Shown here: in pieces, positions 17,698 to 27,300 of the stretch
Layout of the letters: each line of letters opens with the position of its first letter
Position numbering within the stretch: the first letter of the stretch is position 1
Origin: Porphyromonadaceae bacterium UBA4702
Lineage (GTDB): Bacteria > Bacteroidota > Bacteroidia > Bacteroidales > Muribaculaceae
Assembly (NCBI GenBank): GCA_002404675.1
Contig: DHKE01000052.1
Span: 8,189-47,565 of the forward strand
Length of the DNA stretch: 39,377 bases
Reading direction: 5' to 3'
Made by a program: the position numbers and the translations under genes
The notes under the pieces: model-generated
The model's database searches: none
What the model saw: only the letters and a program-made list of their open reading frames with translations
Told to the model about the DNA's origin: nothing

Positions 17698-19158
17698 ATG
17701 AAGAAAGTTTGCATTTTGTCGGCAGTCCTTCTTCAGGCTGCAATCGCGTTTGCCGAGGGCGGGTACACCACTTCGGGCAACGGCACTACCTACACATTTG
17801 CGTCGCTCAGCGGAATCGAAGGCTCTGGCGTGACCAAGGTCGCAGACAAGACCTACAACGTGGCGACAGACCTGACCATCGAAGGCGCGGACAAGCTGAA
17901 AATCGAAAGCGGCGACATCGTCAAGCTCGCCGACGGCGTACTCGTGACCGTAACGGGCGAAGCCATCTTCAACCCCGAGAACCGCGCCACTATCACCGTG
18001 GACGGCGAGGCCAAGCCTGTGGGCTTCACACTGAAGGGCAAGACCGAGATGCGCAACCTCGACGTGACCGGAGGCGGCAACTTCTTCTATCAGGGCGACG
18101 ACGCGCTGATAGTGGACAACTGCAATTTCCGCAACATCAACGGCAATCGCAGCAACTACGGCGTTATCGTCCTTTCAGGCCACAGCACTGGCTCGCAGGT
18201 GACAAACTGCACGTTCACTGACTGTGAACCGGGTGCTGTCAACACTCCAGCCAACCTTGGCGTGGGCCTGCTCATCGAGAACAACACCATGACCAACTGC
18301 TCAACTCTCGACAAGCTCTGCCCCTATATCAACGTTACATCCTCTGCAACTGATGAGGTTGTCATACGCAACAACACGCTCAACGGCGCACGCCTCGAGA
18401 AGCCGGGCGGCATCGGCGTTTCCAACATGCTCAACGCTGCCGGCGACAACAAGGTGCTCATCGAGGGCAACAAGGTCGAGAACTGCTCGTGGGGCATCAA
18501 CCTGGTAGGCGGCATGGACGTGCGACTCGTCAACAACTTCGTCAAGGACAACAACGCCGACTCTGACGTGAACGGCGGCATCGCAGTGACAATGTACTCT
18601 ATGACGACTCTGCCGCAGACTGTATATGCAACGGGCAACACATTCCAGGGCAACAAGTGGGGACCCATCGCTATGGGCGCTACCACGGTTAACTTTGGCA
18701 ACCTTTCCGCTACCGGCGATGACTACAACCCCGGCATGAACATCTTCATCGGCAACGGCCATGAGGACAACGGCGCATACGTGGCTTGCGACTTCTGCAA
18801 CTATAACACTGGCGCCGACGCTTACGCACAGGGCAACGTATGGAACAACGCGACTACCGAAGAGGAAGTGGCAGCAACCATTTTCGACAACAACTACAGC
18901 AGCGCATACGGCAAGGTGATTTACTCGCCGTTCCGCACCACTGGCGTTGAGAGCATCAACAGCGACAGTAACTGCACAATCGACGGCGGCATCATCACTC
19001 TCGACGCTCCCGCGATGATAACGGTCTACAACATGGCTGGCGTGGCTGTGGCATCAGCCTACACTGACGCTCTCGACACTGCCAACCTCCCCGCCGGCAT
19101 CTATGCAGTGCGCATCGACAACGGCAACGGCGTGAAGACAGCCAAGTTCGCGAAATAA
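17698..19158 (+). CDS. Secreted right-handed beta-helix protein with type IX sorting domain
   Basis: This 486-residue exported protein has a signal peptide (MKKVCILSAVLLQAAIAFAE). The central part is rich in Asn and Gly and repeats short strand-turn units (VDNCNFRNINGNRSNYG, VTNCTFTDCEPGAV, IENNTMTNC, IRNNTLNG, IEGNKVENC, VNNFVKDNN), the hallmark of a parallel beta-helix such as pectate-lyase-like or adhesin passengers. The last 70 or so residues form a Por-type sorting domain (ITVYNMAGVAVASAY, LPAGIYAVRIDNGNG). No catalytic signature of a polysaccharide lyase is evident. It is probably a surface protein exported by type IX secretion. It stands alone with its own promoter and terminator. Confidence 0.82.
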   Translation: MKKVCILSAVLLQAAIAFAEGGYTTSGNGTTYTFASLSGIEGSGVTKVADKTYNVATDLTIEGADKLKIESGDIVKLADGVLVTVTGEAIFNPENRATITVDGEAKPVGFTLKGKTEMRNLDVTGGGNFFYQGDDALIVDNCNFRNINGNRSNYGVIVLSGHSTGSQVTNCTFTDCEPGAVNTPANLGVGLLIENNTMTNCSTLDKLCPYINVTSSATDEVVIRNNTLNGARLEKPGGIGVSNMLNAAGDNKVLIEGNKVENCSWGINLVGGMDVRLVNNFVKDNNADSDVNGGIAVTMYSMTTLPQTVYATGNTFQGNKWGPIAMGATTVNFGNLSATGDDYNPGMNIFIGNGHEDNGAYVACDFCNYNTGADAYAQGNVWNNATTEEEVAATIFDNNYSSAYGKVIYSPFRTTGVESINSDSNCTIDGGIITLDAPAMITVYNMAGVAVASAYTDALDTANLPAGIYAVRIDNGNGVKTAKFAK

Positions 19159-19182
19159 CCCGCCCATATACCGATAACACAA

Positions 19183-19225
19183 TCCGGGCAGACTGCACAC
19201 AGCGTGCGTCTGCCCGGACTTTGTT
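19183..19225. terminator. Strong terminator between the beta-helix gene and the toxin-antitoxin pair
   Basis: The 11-bp perfect arms TCCGGGCAGAC (19183-19193) and GTCTGCCCGGA (19208-19218) are extended by GCAC/GTGC inside. CTTTGTTT follows on the plus strand. It lies between convergent genes. Confidence 0.85.
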
Positions 19226-19248
19226 TAAGAGTGTTTGTGTGACGAGTA

Positions 19249-19566
19249 CTATACTATCGTCAAATTAACGTGGCGTCCGAGACCCTCGAAAATGCGGAAA
19301 AGGGTACTCAGTTGCACGTCAGACTTGCCATTCTCAATACGTGAGATGTAAGACTTCTTTGTGCCGATTTTTTCGGCGAGTTGTTCCTGTGTCAAGCCGG
19401 CACGGCGGCGTTCCTCTTTCAGTGTTTCGGCAAGGCAGAAGACCCGGGTCTCGTCATCAAACTGATCACGCTCCGAAGAGCCTTTTGCCCCATATTCCAC
19501 ATCAAGCAGTTCATCAAGAGTGTTGCATGACATCAGTCGCTCATTTTTGGTCGTTTTCATCATCAT
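19249..19566 (-). CDS. XRE-family antitoxin (HigA-like)
   Basis: This 105-residue protein has a C-terminal helix-turn-helix of the Cro/CI type: EERRRAGLTQEQLAEKIGTK followed by KSYISRIENGKSDVQLSTL. A charged N-terminal half probably contacts the toxin. It follows the toxin gene (order toxin then antitoxin, as in higBA), and its ATG lies 26 bases inside the toxin gene, so translation is coupled. The antitoxin should neutralise the toxin and repress the shared promoter at 19919-19949 (family knowledge). Confidence 0.9.
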   Translation of the reverse strand: MMMKTTKNERLMSCNTLDELLDVEYGAKGSSERDQFDDETRVFCLAETLKEERRRAGLTQEQLAEKIGTKKSYISRIENGKSDVQLSTLFRIFEGLGRHVNLTIV

Positions 19567-19897
19567 TCTCGTTAAAATATTCAGTCATCAGTTTTCTGGC
19601 TTTTTCAATTTCTCTGCGTGGAGTCTTTTGCGTTTTCTTTTGAAAAGCATTGAACAACACCACAAGATTGCCTTTGTCGAAACAACAAAATATCCTGAAG
19701 ATATTGCCTCCAAATTCTATTCGAATCTCGAACAGACCATTTACCCCTTCAATATTCTGGAATAAATGGACTGGCAATCGATCAACTTCCTGTATCCAGA
19801 CGAGTGTCTGGGCAATCTTCTTCCGGACTTGTGGCGTTTGTTCTGCAAAGAAATGATTGAAGTAGTGCTTGTAGAATTTTATGGTTCTGTTTGCCAT
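19541..19897 (-). CDS. HigB/RelE-type toxin (phage Gp49-like fold)
   Basis: This 118-residue predicted ribosome-dependent mRNA interferase begins MANRTIKFYKHYFNHFF. Core features of the Gp49-like/HigB group are LPVHLFQNIEGVNGLFEIRI, EFGGNIFRIFCCFDKGNLVV and LFNAFQKKTQKTPRREIEKA near the C-terminus. The ATG at 19897 is chosen; an in-frame TTG 11 codons upstream would overlap the -7 promoter element. It is the first gene of a two-gene toxin-antitoxin operon and appears intact. Confidence 0.9.
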   Translation of the reverse strand: MANRTIKFYKHYFNHFFAEQTPQVRKKIAQTLVWIQEVDRLPVHLFQNIEGVNGLFEIRIEFGGNIFRIFCCFDKGNLVVLFNAFQKKTQKTPRREIEKARKLMTEYFNENDDENDQK

Positions 19898-19918
19898 TGG
19901 CGCATCAGTATTTCGTTG

Positions 19919-19949
19919 CAAAGTTAACAAAAAAGTTTACTTCCTCCAA
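19919..19949 (-). promoter_or_regulatory. Promoter of the toxin-antitoxin operon
   Basis: On the minus strand TTG (19949-19947) and TAACTTTG (19926-19919) are 20 bases apart. The -7 element ends 21 bases before the toxin ATG. An autorepression operator would be expected here, but no clear palindrome stands out. Confidence 0.7.
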
Positions 19950-20030
19950 GTGCAAAGTTGCAGTGCCTCTGTCTGGTGATGTACACGGCGCAATCACAAC
20001 ACTATGCAAGAGGGTATGGGCTGAGCAATA

Positions 20031-20064
20031 AAAGAGAGATGCACCCTCCCGTGCATCTCTCTTT
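20031..20064 (-). terminator. Terminator of the 20088-21562 operon
   Basis: Perfect 14-bp arms (20031-20044 and 20051-20064) with a six-base loop. On the minus strand the stem ends in a T-rich run (TTTTATT), placed 23 bases after the stop of the 20088-21089 gene. Confidence 0.9.
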
Positions 20065-20087
20065 GTGTATGTGAGTTGGAGTCGTTG

Positions 20088-21089
20088 TCAGAAGGCGAGG
20101 ATGGGGCGTGCGTGGCAGTCCTCGTTGAGCCATGCTGCCATGCCTTCGATCAGGCCATCTGTGCCGATGTTGAAGATGCATGAAGAGTCCGTCTCATAGG
20201 GAGTGGAGGTGCGCAGCGACACAAAGTGTCCCTGGGAGTTGTCTTTGTCGAGGCTCATGCTCTCCTTGTCGGCATCGGGGACGAGCGAGAAGGCTTCCAT
20301 GAACTTGGCGAGCACGTCGTAAGACACTTTCTCTGAGCAATAGTATGTGGCATCGTACGAGTATGTCTGCCATGTCTTCATTTTAGCAGCCACTTCGCCG
20401 CCGCAGAGGTTTGCGATGCAGTCCCACATCTGTCCTGTTGAGGGGATGAACCAGCCGCTGGTGTTGGCGGGGGCAGCCACCTTGAATTCGGTAGAGCCGT
20501 AGTAGAACATGGGGACTTTGTCGGCAGCGTCATTGGGGTATTCGGCGAGCATAGCCTGTGTGTTCTCGCGGCCGGCTATGTTGCCGTACCATGTTGAGGC
20601 GAGCTTTGCGCCACGGAGTGTCTCTGTTTCTTCCAGACGGGCATAGTATACTGTTTCCGGGAAAGCATTTGCCGGGTCGCAGATGTTCTTGCAGGCGATG
20701 ACATAGCCGTGGGTGTAGCCGTCGGCGATGTCAGAAGCAGCCATGCGGGACTGGTCTGTTGTGAATACGATGCCGATAACGGTCTTGCCGGCGATAGGGG
20801 CGGGCTTTGTTGCAGACCATACGGGGTCAGTGCCGTCGGCGTTGATGCTCACCAGGCCGCCGTCGCTCCATGTGCCGTCGGAGTAGAAGTAGTCGCCTAC
20901 TTTGGGGTCAGCCTGCGGGGGTACGGGGATTTCCTCGCCTTCGAATGTTATGTCCTCGATTTCACCGAGCTGGTAGGTCACGTTGGTGCCGTTCTTGAGG
21001 TTGACCTTCATTTTGGTTATCTCGGTAGTTTGTGCCGACACGCCCAGTGCGAGGCACGCGCCCAGAAGGGGCAGGTATAATTTCTTCAT
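20088..21089 (-). CDS. Exported protein of unknown function
   Basis: This 333-residue protein has a signal peptide (MKKLYLPLLGACLALGVSAQ). A short N-terminal motif (EITKMKVNLKNGTNVTYQLG, then EIEDITFEG) is shared in style with its operon partner. The main domain begins at GDYFYSDGTWSDGG and includes SGWFIPSTGQMWDCIANLCG and a terminal ARPILAF. This layout recalls DUF1566/Fibrobacter-type major domains found on Bacteroidales surface proteins, but the match is loose. No lipobox or C-terminal sorting domain is seen. The start overlaps the stop of the upstream gene by ATGA, so the two are translated as one operon. Confidence 0.75.
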   Translation of the reverse strand: MKKLYLPLLGACLALGVSAQTTEITKMKVNLKNGTNVTYQLGEIEDITFEGEEIPVPPQADPKVGDYFYSDGTWSDGGLVSINADGTDPVWSATKPAPIAGKTVIGIVFTTDQSRMAASDIADGYTHGYVIACKNICDPANAFPETVYYARLEETETLRGAKLASTWYGNIAGRENTQAMLAEYPNDAADKVPMFYYGSTEFKVAAPANTSGWFIPSTGQMWDCIANLCGGEVAAKMKTWQTYSYDATYYCSEKVSYDVLAKFMEAFSLVPDADKESMSLDKDNSQGHFVSLRTSTPYETDSSCIFNIGTDGLIEGMAAWLNEDCHARPILAF

Positions 21090-21562
21090 CGTTTTGCTAT
21101 TTTGAATGATTTGTTGTGGATGTTGATGATGTAGATGCCGGAGTTGAGTCCGGAGAGGTCGATAGCGCCGTCCTCGGGGAGGAGGAGCGCAGCGGCATTT
21201 CTGCCGGCGGTGTCATAGACGTTGACCTGCGTGCCGGCGGCAAGCCCAGTGACTGTAGCCGTGGAGGTGCGTCCGTTCCAAGACAGTGAGACTTCAGTCT
21301 CCGCTCCCTCGACTTCCATTATGCCCACCCATGAGCCTTCGAGGTCGAAGGTGAGGTTGACGATATTGCCGTAGTCGAAGGTCTGTTCGCCGCTGGCGGT
21401 GACTATTTTCAGTCCGTCACTGTCGGGCTTCATTTTCGTGATTTCCGCCAATGGCACGGGGGTGGTCCCGTTGCTGGAGTGAATGAGCAGCGCGGGGTTG
21501 TCAGCCCAAGCTGTCATTGCCAACATAGCCATTGCCGGAAGAACCAATGCTTTTTTCTTCAT
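21086..21562 (-). CDS. Small exported protein with type IX sorting domain
   Basis: This 158-residue protein has a signal peptide (MKKKALVLPAMAMLAMTAWA). A short beta-rich region contains PLAEITKMKPDSDGLKIVTA and YGNIVNLTFD. A C-terminal sorting-type domain ends VYDTAGRNAAALLL, LSGLNSGIYIINIHNKSFKI. Almost the whole mature protein is linker plus sorting domain. It is first in the operon with the 20088-21089 gene and has a good promoter. Function is unknown; it may be a surface-anchored partner of the second protein. Confidence 0.75.
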   Translation of the reverse strand: MKKKALVLPAMAMLAMTAWADNPALLIHSSNGTTPVPLAEITKMKPDSDGLKIVTASGEQTFDYGNIVNLTFDLEGSWVGIMEVEGAETEVSLSWNGRTSTATVTGLAAGTQVNVYDTAGRNAAALLLPEDGAIDLSGLNSGIYIINIHNKSFKIAKR

Positions 21563-21614
21563 ACGATGTATGGTTATTAGGGTTAGGATTCGTCCAAAAA
21601 TGCTGGATACAGCG

Positions 21615-21644
21615 CAAAGTTAGGCAATTATTCCAATACTGCAA
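21615..21644 (-). promoter_or_regulatory. Promoter of the two-gene exported-protein operon
   Basis: On the minus strand TTG (21644-21642) and TAACTTTG (21622-21615) are separated by 19 bases. The start codon follows about 52 bases later. Confidence 0.65.
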
Positions 21645-21739
21645 CCCGATATGCGCGATAAAAATGTACAAACTGCGCCAAGACGGCTATAAAATCGGAT
21701 AGATGTGCCAATATCGGGGTGTTGCTTGTAATGAAAGAT

Positions 21740-21765
21740 GCGGGGAAGCCGTAGAGCCTCCCCGC
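21740..21765 (-). terminator. Weak hairpin after the 802-residue surface protein gene
   Basis: The 7-bp GC-rich arms GCGGGGA (21740-21746) and TCCCCGC (21759-21765) with a 12-base loop lie 33 bases after the stop of the gene above. ATCTTTCATT follows on the minus strand. Termination is plausible but not certain. Confidence 0.5.
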
Positions 21766-21797
21766 GTCAACAGTGACATTATAGGATAGTAATAGGA

Positions 21798-24206
21798 TTA
21801 TCTTACGACAACCTTCACAGTTTCGCTGTTTACGGTCACGACATAGATGCCTGCGGCGAGGCGAGCCACAGCTGTGCCGTCAGTTACGGCAGCGTTGTAT
21901 ACGCAGCGGCCTGCGAGGTCGTAGACTGCAACAGCAGTGCCGTCAGCGGCGTTTACAGCCACGTAGCCGTTGCCGGCAGCTACGCGCACGCCCTCGGCAG
22001 TTGCGTTGTCAACGCCCGAGCCAGTGTTCTTGATGTTGACTGTTGCAGCTTCTGAAGCGCCGACAGCGTTGGTGGCGATGACGGAATAGGTGTAGTCGTA
22101 TGAGGCGACAGCAGCGTTCTCGTCGAAGAAGTTGAGTACGCCTGTGGTTGCATTTGCGATTGCGTTCACGTCCCAAGATGTGATCAGTGTGCCGTCGCGG
22201 AAGAGTTCGATCTTGTCCAGGTCGACCGGAGTGTTGCCGTTGACGTCAGCAGCAGGCACGTTGAATGATATGCAGATGCTGTTGTCATCAGTGGGGGCTG
22301 CGGCGAGGTTGGTCACGGCTGCGGGAACGGCTGTCGGGGCATCCTTGCCCTCGCTGTCGCCCAGGACGATGCTGTCAATGTCGAGGTAGTGGCTGTTGGC
22401 AACAGATGTCACGTGGAAACCGATGTAGTAGATGCCGTATGCCGGAACTGTGAATGTGAGTTCCTTGGCTTCGGTTTTGCCCTTCTCGATGGTGGTCTCT
22501 TCCATGATAACTTTTGTCATGGCCTCTGCGGAAGCCTCAGTGCCCATTGCGACTGTCAGTATTTCACCGGAGCCGTAATTGCCGGCAGCTGCGCTGAACG
22601 ACAGCTTGTATGTATGGCCCGGACGCAGTATCATGGGAGCCATCAGCATCCAGTCGTCGGCTGCATTTGACATGTTGTACATGTAGCGGGCGGCGGTGCC
22701 GGAAAATCCGGAATTAACAGCCCATGTGCTGCGGTCGTTGTTTGAGTCTATTACGGTGAAGAATATGTCGTCCAATGATTCAACGTCGTCGAAATTCTGG
22801 GTATAGGGGGTGGTATAGCCGTCACCTATAACAATTGACTGTGAAGCTGTCATGTTGCCGCTCATGTCGCCGCATACCGGTGTGATCTCATAGTAGATAG
22901 ACTGAAGCGAAGAGCCTTCGATGACCTCGCTGAATGATGTTGACGTAGTCTCGAACTCCACGTTGCCGGGCATGCGCACTACCTTGTACTTGAGCTGTGA
23001 AGCGTCAAACTCGCCACCGGTCGCGCCTGTAGCGGGTGCGTCCCAGGTCAGGGTGATGTTGCCGCCTTCGTGGGACAATGCTACATTTGTGACAGCCCCC
23101 GGACGGTCTTTGCCGACAAACTTGGACACGCGGGCAATCGCGCTTGCGCCGCCCTTGGCGGTGCTGAAGCGTACGGAAACGACATGGTTGCCGTTGGCGA
23201 GGGTAACGGGATATTCAATGGCGGTGCCAGGGGCGGTCATGGCAGAAGCAGCCTTGACACCGTCCACGTAAATCTCGTATGTCACGCCGGCGGAGATGGT
23301 TGCGCCTGCAACGGTCTTGTCAGCGACGGTGAATCTGATTTTCATGTTGTTTGTGAATGGAGTGGCGTCAGCCGCTTCAATGACGAGGTCGGTCGCAGCC
23401 TGAGGCGCGGTGTCAGCTACTGTCTCAGCGATAGTCAGCGCGCTGATGAGGGCGGTATGCTCGAATGTGAACACCTCTGTAGCAGCCGCTGTGGCAGGGT
23501 CTATGGTGTAGAGTTTGGCTGCGCTGTAAGTGTTGACCTTTGCAGCCCAAAGGAACTTGCCAGAGGTCTTGTCGTAAGTCATGCCGCTGGCGTAGCGGTC
23601 TGTGACAGTCACGCCGGTGTCTCCCACCTTGGTGAGGGCACCGTCGGCGGCCACTGTGTATAGCGCGCCTGAGCCGTCAATGGCATAAAGCGTTCCGTCG
23701 GCGTATGCCATGGAGACAAGCTTGGCGGCCAAGTCGCCGATGCGGGTGCTCTTGCCGGTTTCAGTGTTGAGGGTGCCGAAGTAGAAGGATGTCTTGTCAG
23801 CGTTGTAGAAGCATCCGACTACGTTGCCGGAGAATGGATTGTACGCCAGGGCGGTTGAAGCGTCGGTCCAGTCGAGACGTGTGCAATATTCCATGCTGTC
23901 CCAGTTGGCGAACGAGCCGTCGTGGCTGTAGCGTTTCAGCTCTGGCTTAATGTAAGATGAGGACAGGTCGTATGCGGAGAAGGCGAACATGTTGTCCGCA
24001 AACACGCTGCCGTTTTTGCATTCCATGCCGGAGTACTCGTATACGAGCTCGTATGCTCCCTCTCCGTCGGTTTGGAATTTGACTATACCCAGCTTATAGT
24101 TGTCGGAACTGCCGAGCGAGCCGTACACTTCGACGGCATGAGCGGAGGGCGATACAGCCAGGCCTGCTGCGAGCAATGCAGCTGCTGTGAGTCTGTTTAG
24201 TTTCAT
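21798..24206 (-). CDS. Multidomain surface protein with choice-of-anchor J, Fn3 and sorting domains
   Basis: This 802-residue protein starts at the ATG followed by a signal peptide (MKLNRLTAAALLAAGLAVSP); a further upstream in-frame start would precede the signal and is rejected. Residues of about 25-270 look like a beta-propeller (repeats such as GTLYAIDGSGALYTVAADGA). A fibronectin-III-like domain is near 375-460 (AVTNVALSHEGGNITLTWDA). A choice-of-anchor J jelly roll is near 465-625 (TPYTQNFDDVESLDDIFFTV). A second Fn3 is near 630-725. The C-terminus is a sorting-type domain (VAVYDLAGRCVYNA, LAAGIYVVTVNSETVKVVVR). It probably belongs with the similar 1,491-residue protein upstream, 143 bases away on the same strand. 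Confidence 0.85.
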   Translation of the reverse strand: MKLNRLTAAALLAAGLAVSPSAHAVEVYGSLGSSDNYKLGIVKFQTDGEGAYELVYEYSGMECKNGSVFADNMFAFSAYDLSSSYIKPELKRYSHDGSFANWDSMEYCTRLDWTDASTALAYNPFSGNVVGCFYNADKTSFYFGTLNTETGKSTRIGDLAAKLVSMAYADGTLYAIDGSGALYTVAADGALTKVGDTGVTVTDRYASGMTYDKTSGKFLWAAKVNTYSAAKLYTIDPATAAATEVFTFEHTALISALTIAETVADTAPQAATDLVIEAADATPFTNNMKIRFTVADKTVAGATISAGVTYEIYVDGVKAASAMTAPGTAIEYPVTLANGNHVVSVRFSTAKGGASAIARVSKFVGKDRPGAVTNVALSHEGGNITLTWDAPATGATGGEFDASQLKYKVVRMPGNVEFETTSTSFSEVIEGSSLQSIYYEITPVCGDMSGNMTASQSIVIGDGYTTPYTQNFDDVESLDDIFFTVIDSNNDRSTWAVNSGFSGTAARYMYNMSNAADDWMLMAPMILRPGHTYKLSFSAAAGNYGSGEILTVAMGTEASAEAMTKVIMEETTIEKGKTEAKELTFTVPAYGIYYIGFHVTSVANSHYLDIDSIVLGDSEGKDAPTAVPAAVTNLAAAPTDDNSICISFNVPAADVNGNTPVDLDKIELFRDGTLITSWDVNAIANATTGVLNFFDENAAVASYDYTYSVIATNAVGASEAATVNIKNTGSGVDNATAEGVRVAAGNGYVAVNAADGTAVAVYDLAGRCVYNAAVTDGTAVARLAAGIYVVTVNSETVKVVVR

Positions 24207-24349
24207 GATTGTGTGATTTGGTTGTTGATGTTGATTGTCGGAACGCCCCGAAACGAAAGGGCAACGGCAGCCCCATATTGCCAATTCAGGGAATATGAGC
24301 CCGCCGTCTCCATTTTTCAGGGTTGTGTAGTGTCCATGTCAGTTGGTTG

Positions 24350-27300
24350 TCACTTGGCTATTACCTTTGCAACTGTCTTGCCGGCAGAAACAACGTAGAT
24401 GCCAGGGGCGAGCGGCACGAATACGTCAGCTGAATGGCAAGTGCCGTCAGCGGCGATGCGGCCGTCAATGGTGACAATGCGGTATGCCATGCCGTCGCAA
24501 CCTGCGATGCGTACACCGCCGGCGACTCCGAATACAGAGGCTTTTTCAGTACCGATGCCGTCCACGCCGCTCTCCTCGAGGATTACGGGGTTGGAGAGGC
24601 CGCAGGCTTCGCCGTTGCGGTATGTCAGCACGGAGTAAGTGTGCTTGCCTGTGAGGACTTCAGGGTCGGTGTATCCGGGTGTTGTCACGTTGGCTATCTT
24701 GACGCCGTCCTTGAGGACATCATAAGAGTATGTGCAGTCGATGTCTACATTCTCATAGTATGCGATGTCGTCGATCATGGCGGCAAACTGGTCAACGCTG
24801 CAGTAGCGAATAGCGAAGTAGCGTGCGTCCTCGGGGAGGCGGCAGCTGAAGATTTCCCAGCCGAGCGTGTTCTTGTCGAAGCGCTGCACGAGTGTGAAGT
24901 CTTCGGGGTTGTTGCCTGTTGAGGAGGCGAGCACCTCGATGGTCTCGGTATAGTCGGTGGTGAGTATGTTCATTGCGAACTGCATCATCGTGCCGCCCTT
25001 GACCTCGGGAGAAATCAGCCAGTCGTCAGCCGGAGACTGGTCATTGGGGCAGATGGCGAGCAGCATCTTGGAGCCGCTGTTGGGAATGATTGCGCTCAGG
25101 CCTGTCTGTGCGGGCTCAACTACCTGCCAAGCCTTGGGCTCGGCTGCACCGGGCAGCTCAACGCCGCGGATGCCGCAGTTCTGCTTGCCGTCCACGTCCA
25201 CGTTGCGCCAGCCGTCGATGGTAGCGGAGTAGTCGCCGTGTTCAGCGGTCTCGAAGTCCTCCTCTGCGAAGGGGGATTCTGGAACGGGGCTCCAGGAGAG
25301 TTCTGCCTGACCCTGCTCGTTGACAGTGCCTGCGAGGTCGTCTACATAGAGTTCAGAGCCTCTGCGCACATAGAGCGGAGAGGAGGCAACGTTGTTGACC
25401 AGAGCGTCATCGGGTTCGGCGGTGAGTGTGCAGCGCACTGTCAGCGTCTTGCCGGTGTATTCGGTGCCGGGGGTGAAGTCAAACGTGAGGGTTTCGCTCT
25501 CCTCGGGTTCGAGCGGGGAGATGACATCCTCCTTGCTTGCTATCACGTTGTCGCCGTCAAGCACTTCCCACTTCACGTCGCCGGCCTGGGTGTTCTTGCC
25601 GTTGTTGTATGCGAGTATCGAATAGTGTGCAGCGTCGCCGGCCTTCACGTTGGTGGGTGCGGTGCCGTTGCCGAGCATGAGGTCGTTGTCCGGCATGTCC
25701 ATTACCTGGTAGGAGTCGAGTATGACGTATGCATCGGTGGTTGTAACGTCAAATTCCATTTCGATTGCAAATACCACCCACGGCTGGTTCTGGAGCGATG
25801 CGGGGAGCGTGAAGATTTCATCGACATAACCGGTAGCGCCTTTTGATGCGTCAACCTGGCATACCTGCACGTATTCAGTCATGCCCGGGGCTCGGCCCAG
25901 GATGCGGCAGGTGCCGCTCTGCGGAGAGTGGAACAGGTTCATGCGCCATACGGCATGGCTATAGCCCAGTGTGGTGACACGCGGTATGGTGACGCGGCCC
26001 AGGCTGATGCCCGTAGCCTGCGGCGTGCACAGCATTGCGCCGTAGTCTTGCGTCAGTGCGGCGTATGCCAGGGATGTCGGGTCGCCGAGGTTCCATTCGG
26101 CGGTGTGCATTGCAGAGGGCTTGTTCACTACGAGGGGAAGGTGGGAGGGAACGCCCCAAGTGAAGGTCTCTGTCACCGGCATTGCCAGCGGTGTGCCGAG
26201 GATTTCAGCCTTGCCCGAGAAGTTGGACGTGGCGGCTGTGCCTGCGACATTGCGCGGCGCAACGGCTATCTGTACCAGCTGCTGGGCGCCCGGCTCGACG
26301 GTGTAGGTGTATGTGCGGTCCTTGCCGACTTCTGCAATCTTGGAGTAACCCTCGTCTACTACGAGATAGATTTCATATTCCACCTCGTCGGGGTTGACAT
26401 AGCCGCCGCTTTCGCCGACTGTAGGAGCGTCCCATGTCAGCGTTATGGAAAGAGCGTCGTCAGATACCTGTGACTTGAAATTGGTCACGGCTGCCGGGCG
26501 TTCCTGTCCGGTGAATACGTCATAAACCTTGTCGAGGCCGAAGCCGCCCTCGTTCTCGGTAGTGAGCGTAACGACATTCCAGCCCTGAACTGTGGGTACG
26601 GTGACAGAACCCTCAGCACCGGGCAGCACCTTGACGGTGGCCTCGCCTGCTGTGGTGGAGGCATGGACCGTGATTTCCTTAGTCTTGTCAAGAGCTTCCC
26701 CTCCGAGCGATTTGGTGGGAGCGTAGAATGAAACGGTGGCGTTCAGCGCGCCTTTGTCGCCGGCGGTCACTTTCACGCCCTTGCATTCTGCCGGGGCATA
26801 GCGGGTGTCGCTGGAAAGCTCGAATTTCAGGTTCTGCAGATTGAGCATGTATCCGCCGTTGGAGTCAGCGTGTATGCCGATGTAGTACTGTCCCGGGTTT
26901 TCGACCAGGAACTTGTTGGTGACAAGAGTGAACTTGTCTTTCGTGAAGTTGTCCACGTCAAGCACTTTCTGTACCTTGGAGTCAATTGTGCGGTCAGTGC
27001 ACAGCCATATCTCGAATGATTCGGGGCAGGTTTCCAGCAGGGCGAAAGCCTCTACAGACACGCGGTAGAGATGCTCGGTGTCGGTGAAGTTTGCCATGGG
27101 CATGAACAACCAGTCGTCTGTGGTATGGCTCTGGCCGAAGCAATAAACGCGGTTCTTGCCTTCGAAGTAGCACCATGTCTGGCCGTCTTTGTTGGCATCG
27201 ATGACCGTGAACATGTCAAATTCCTCCTTGGTGGGCACAAATCCGAAGGGCACGTCATACACTTCGCCGTACTTCTTGCCTTGTCCCTCGCCCTTTTCAG

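Noticed and set aside
24207..24284. Upstream start for the 802-residue surface protein
   Set aside because: It would place 26 residues with charged and Gln/Asn-rich sequence before an excellent signal peptide; the ATG directly before MKLNRLTAAA is preferred.
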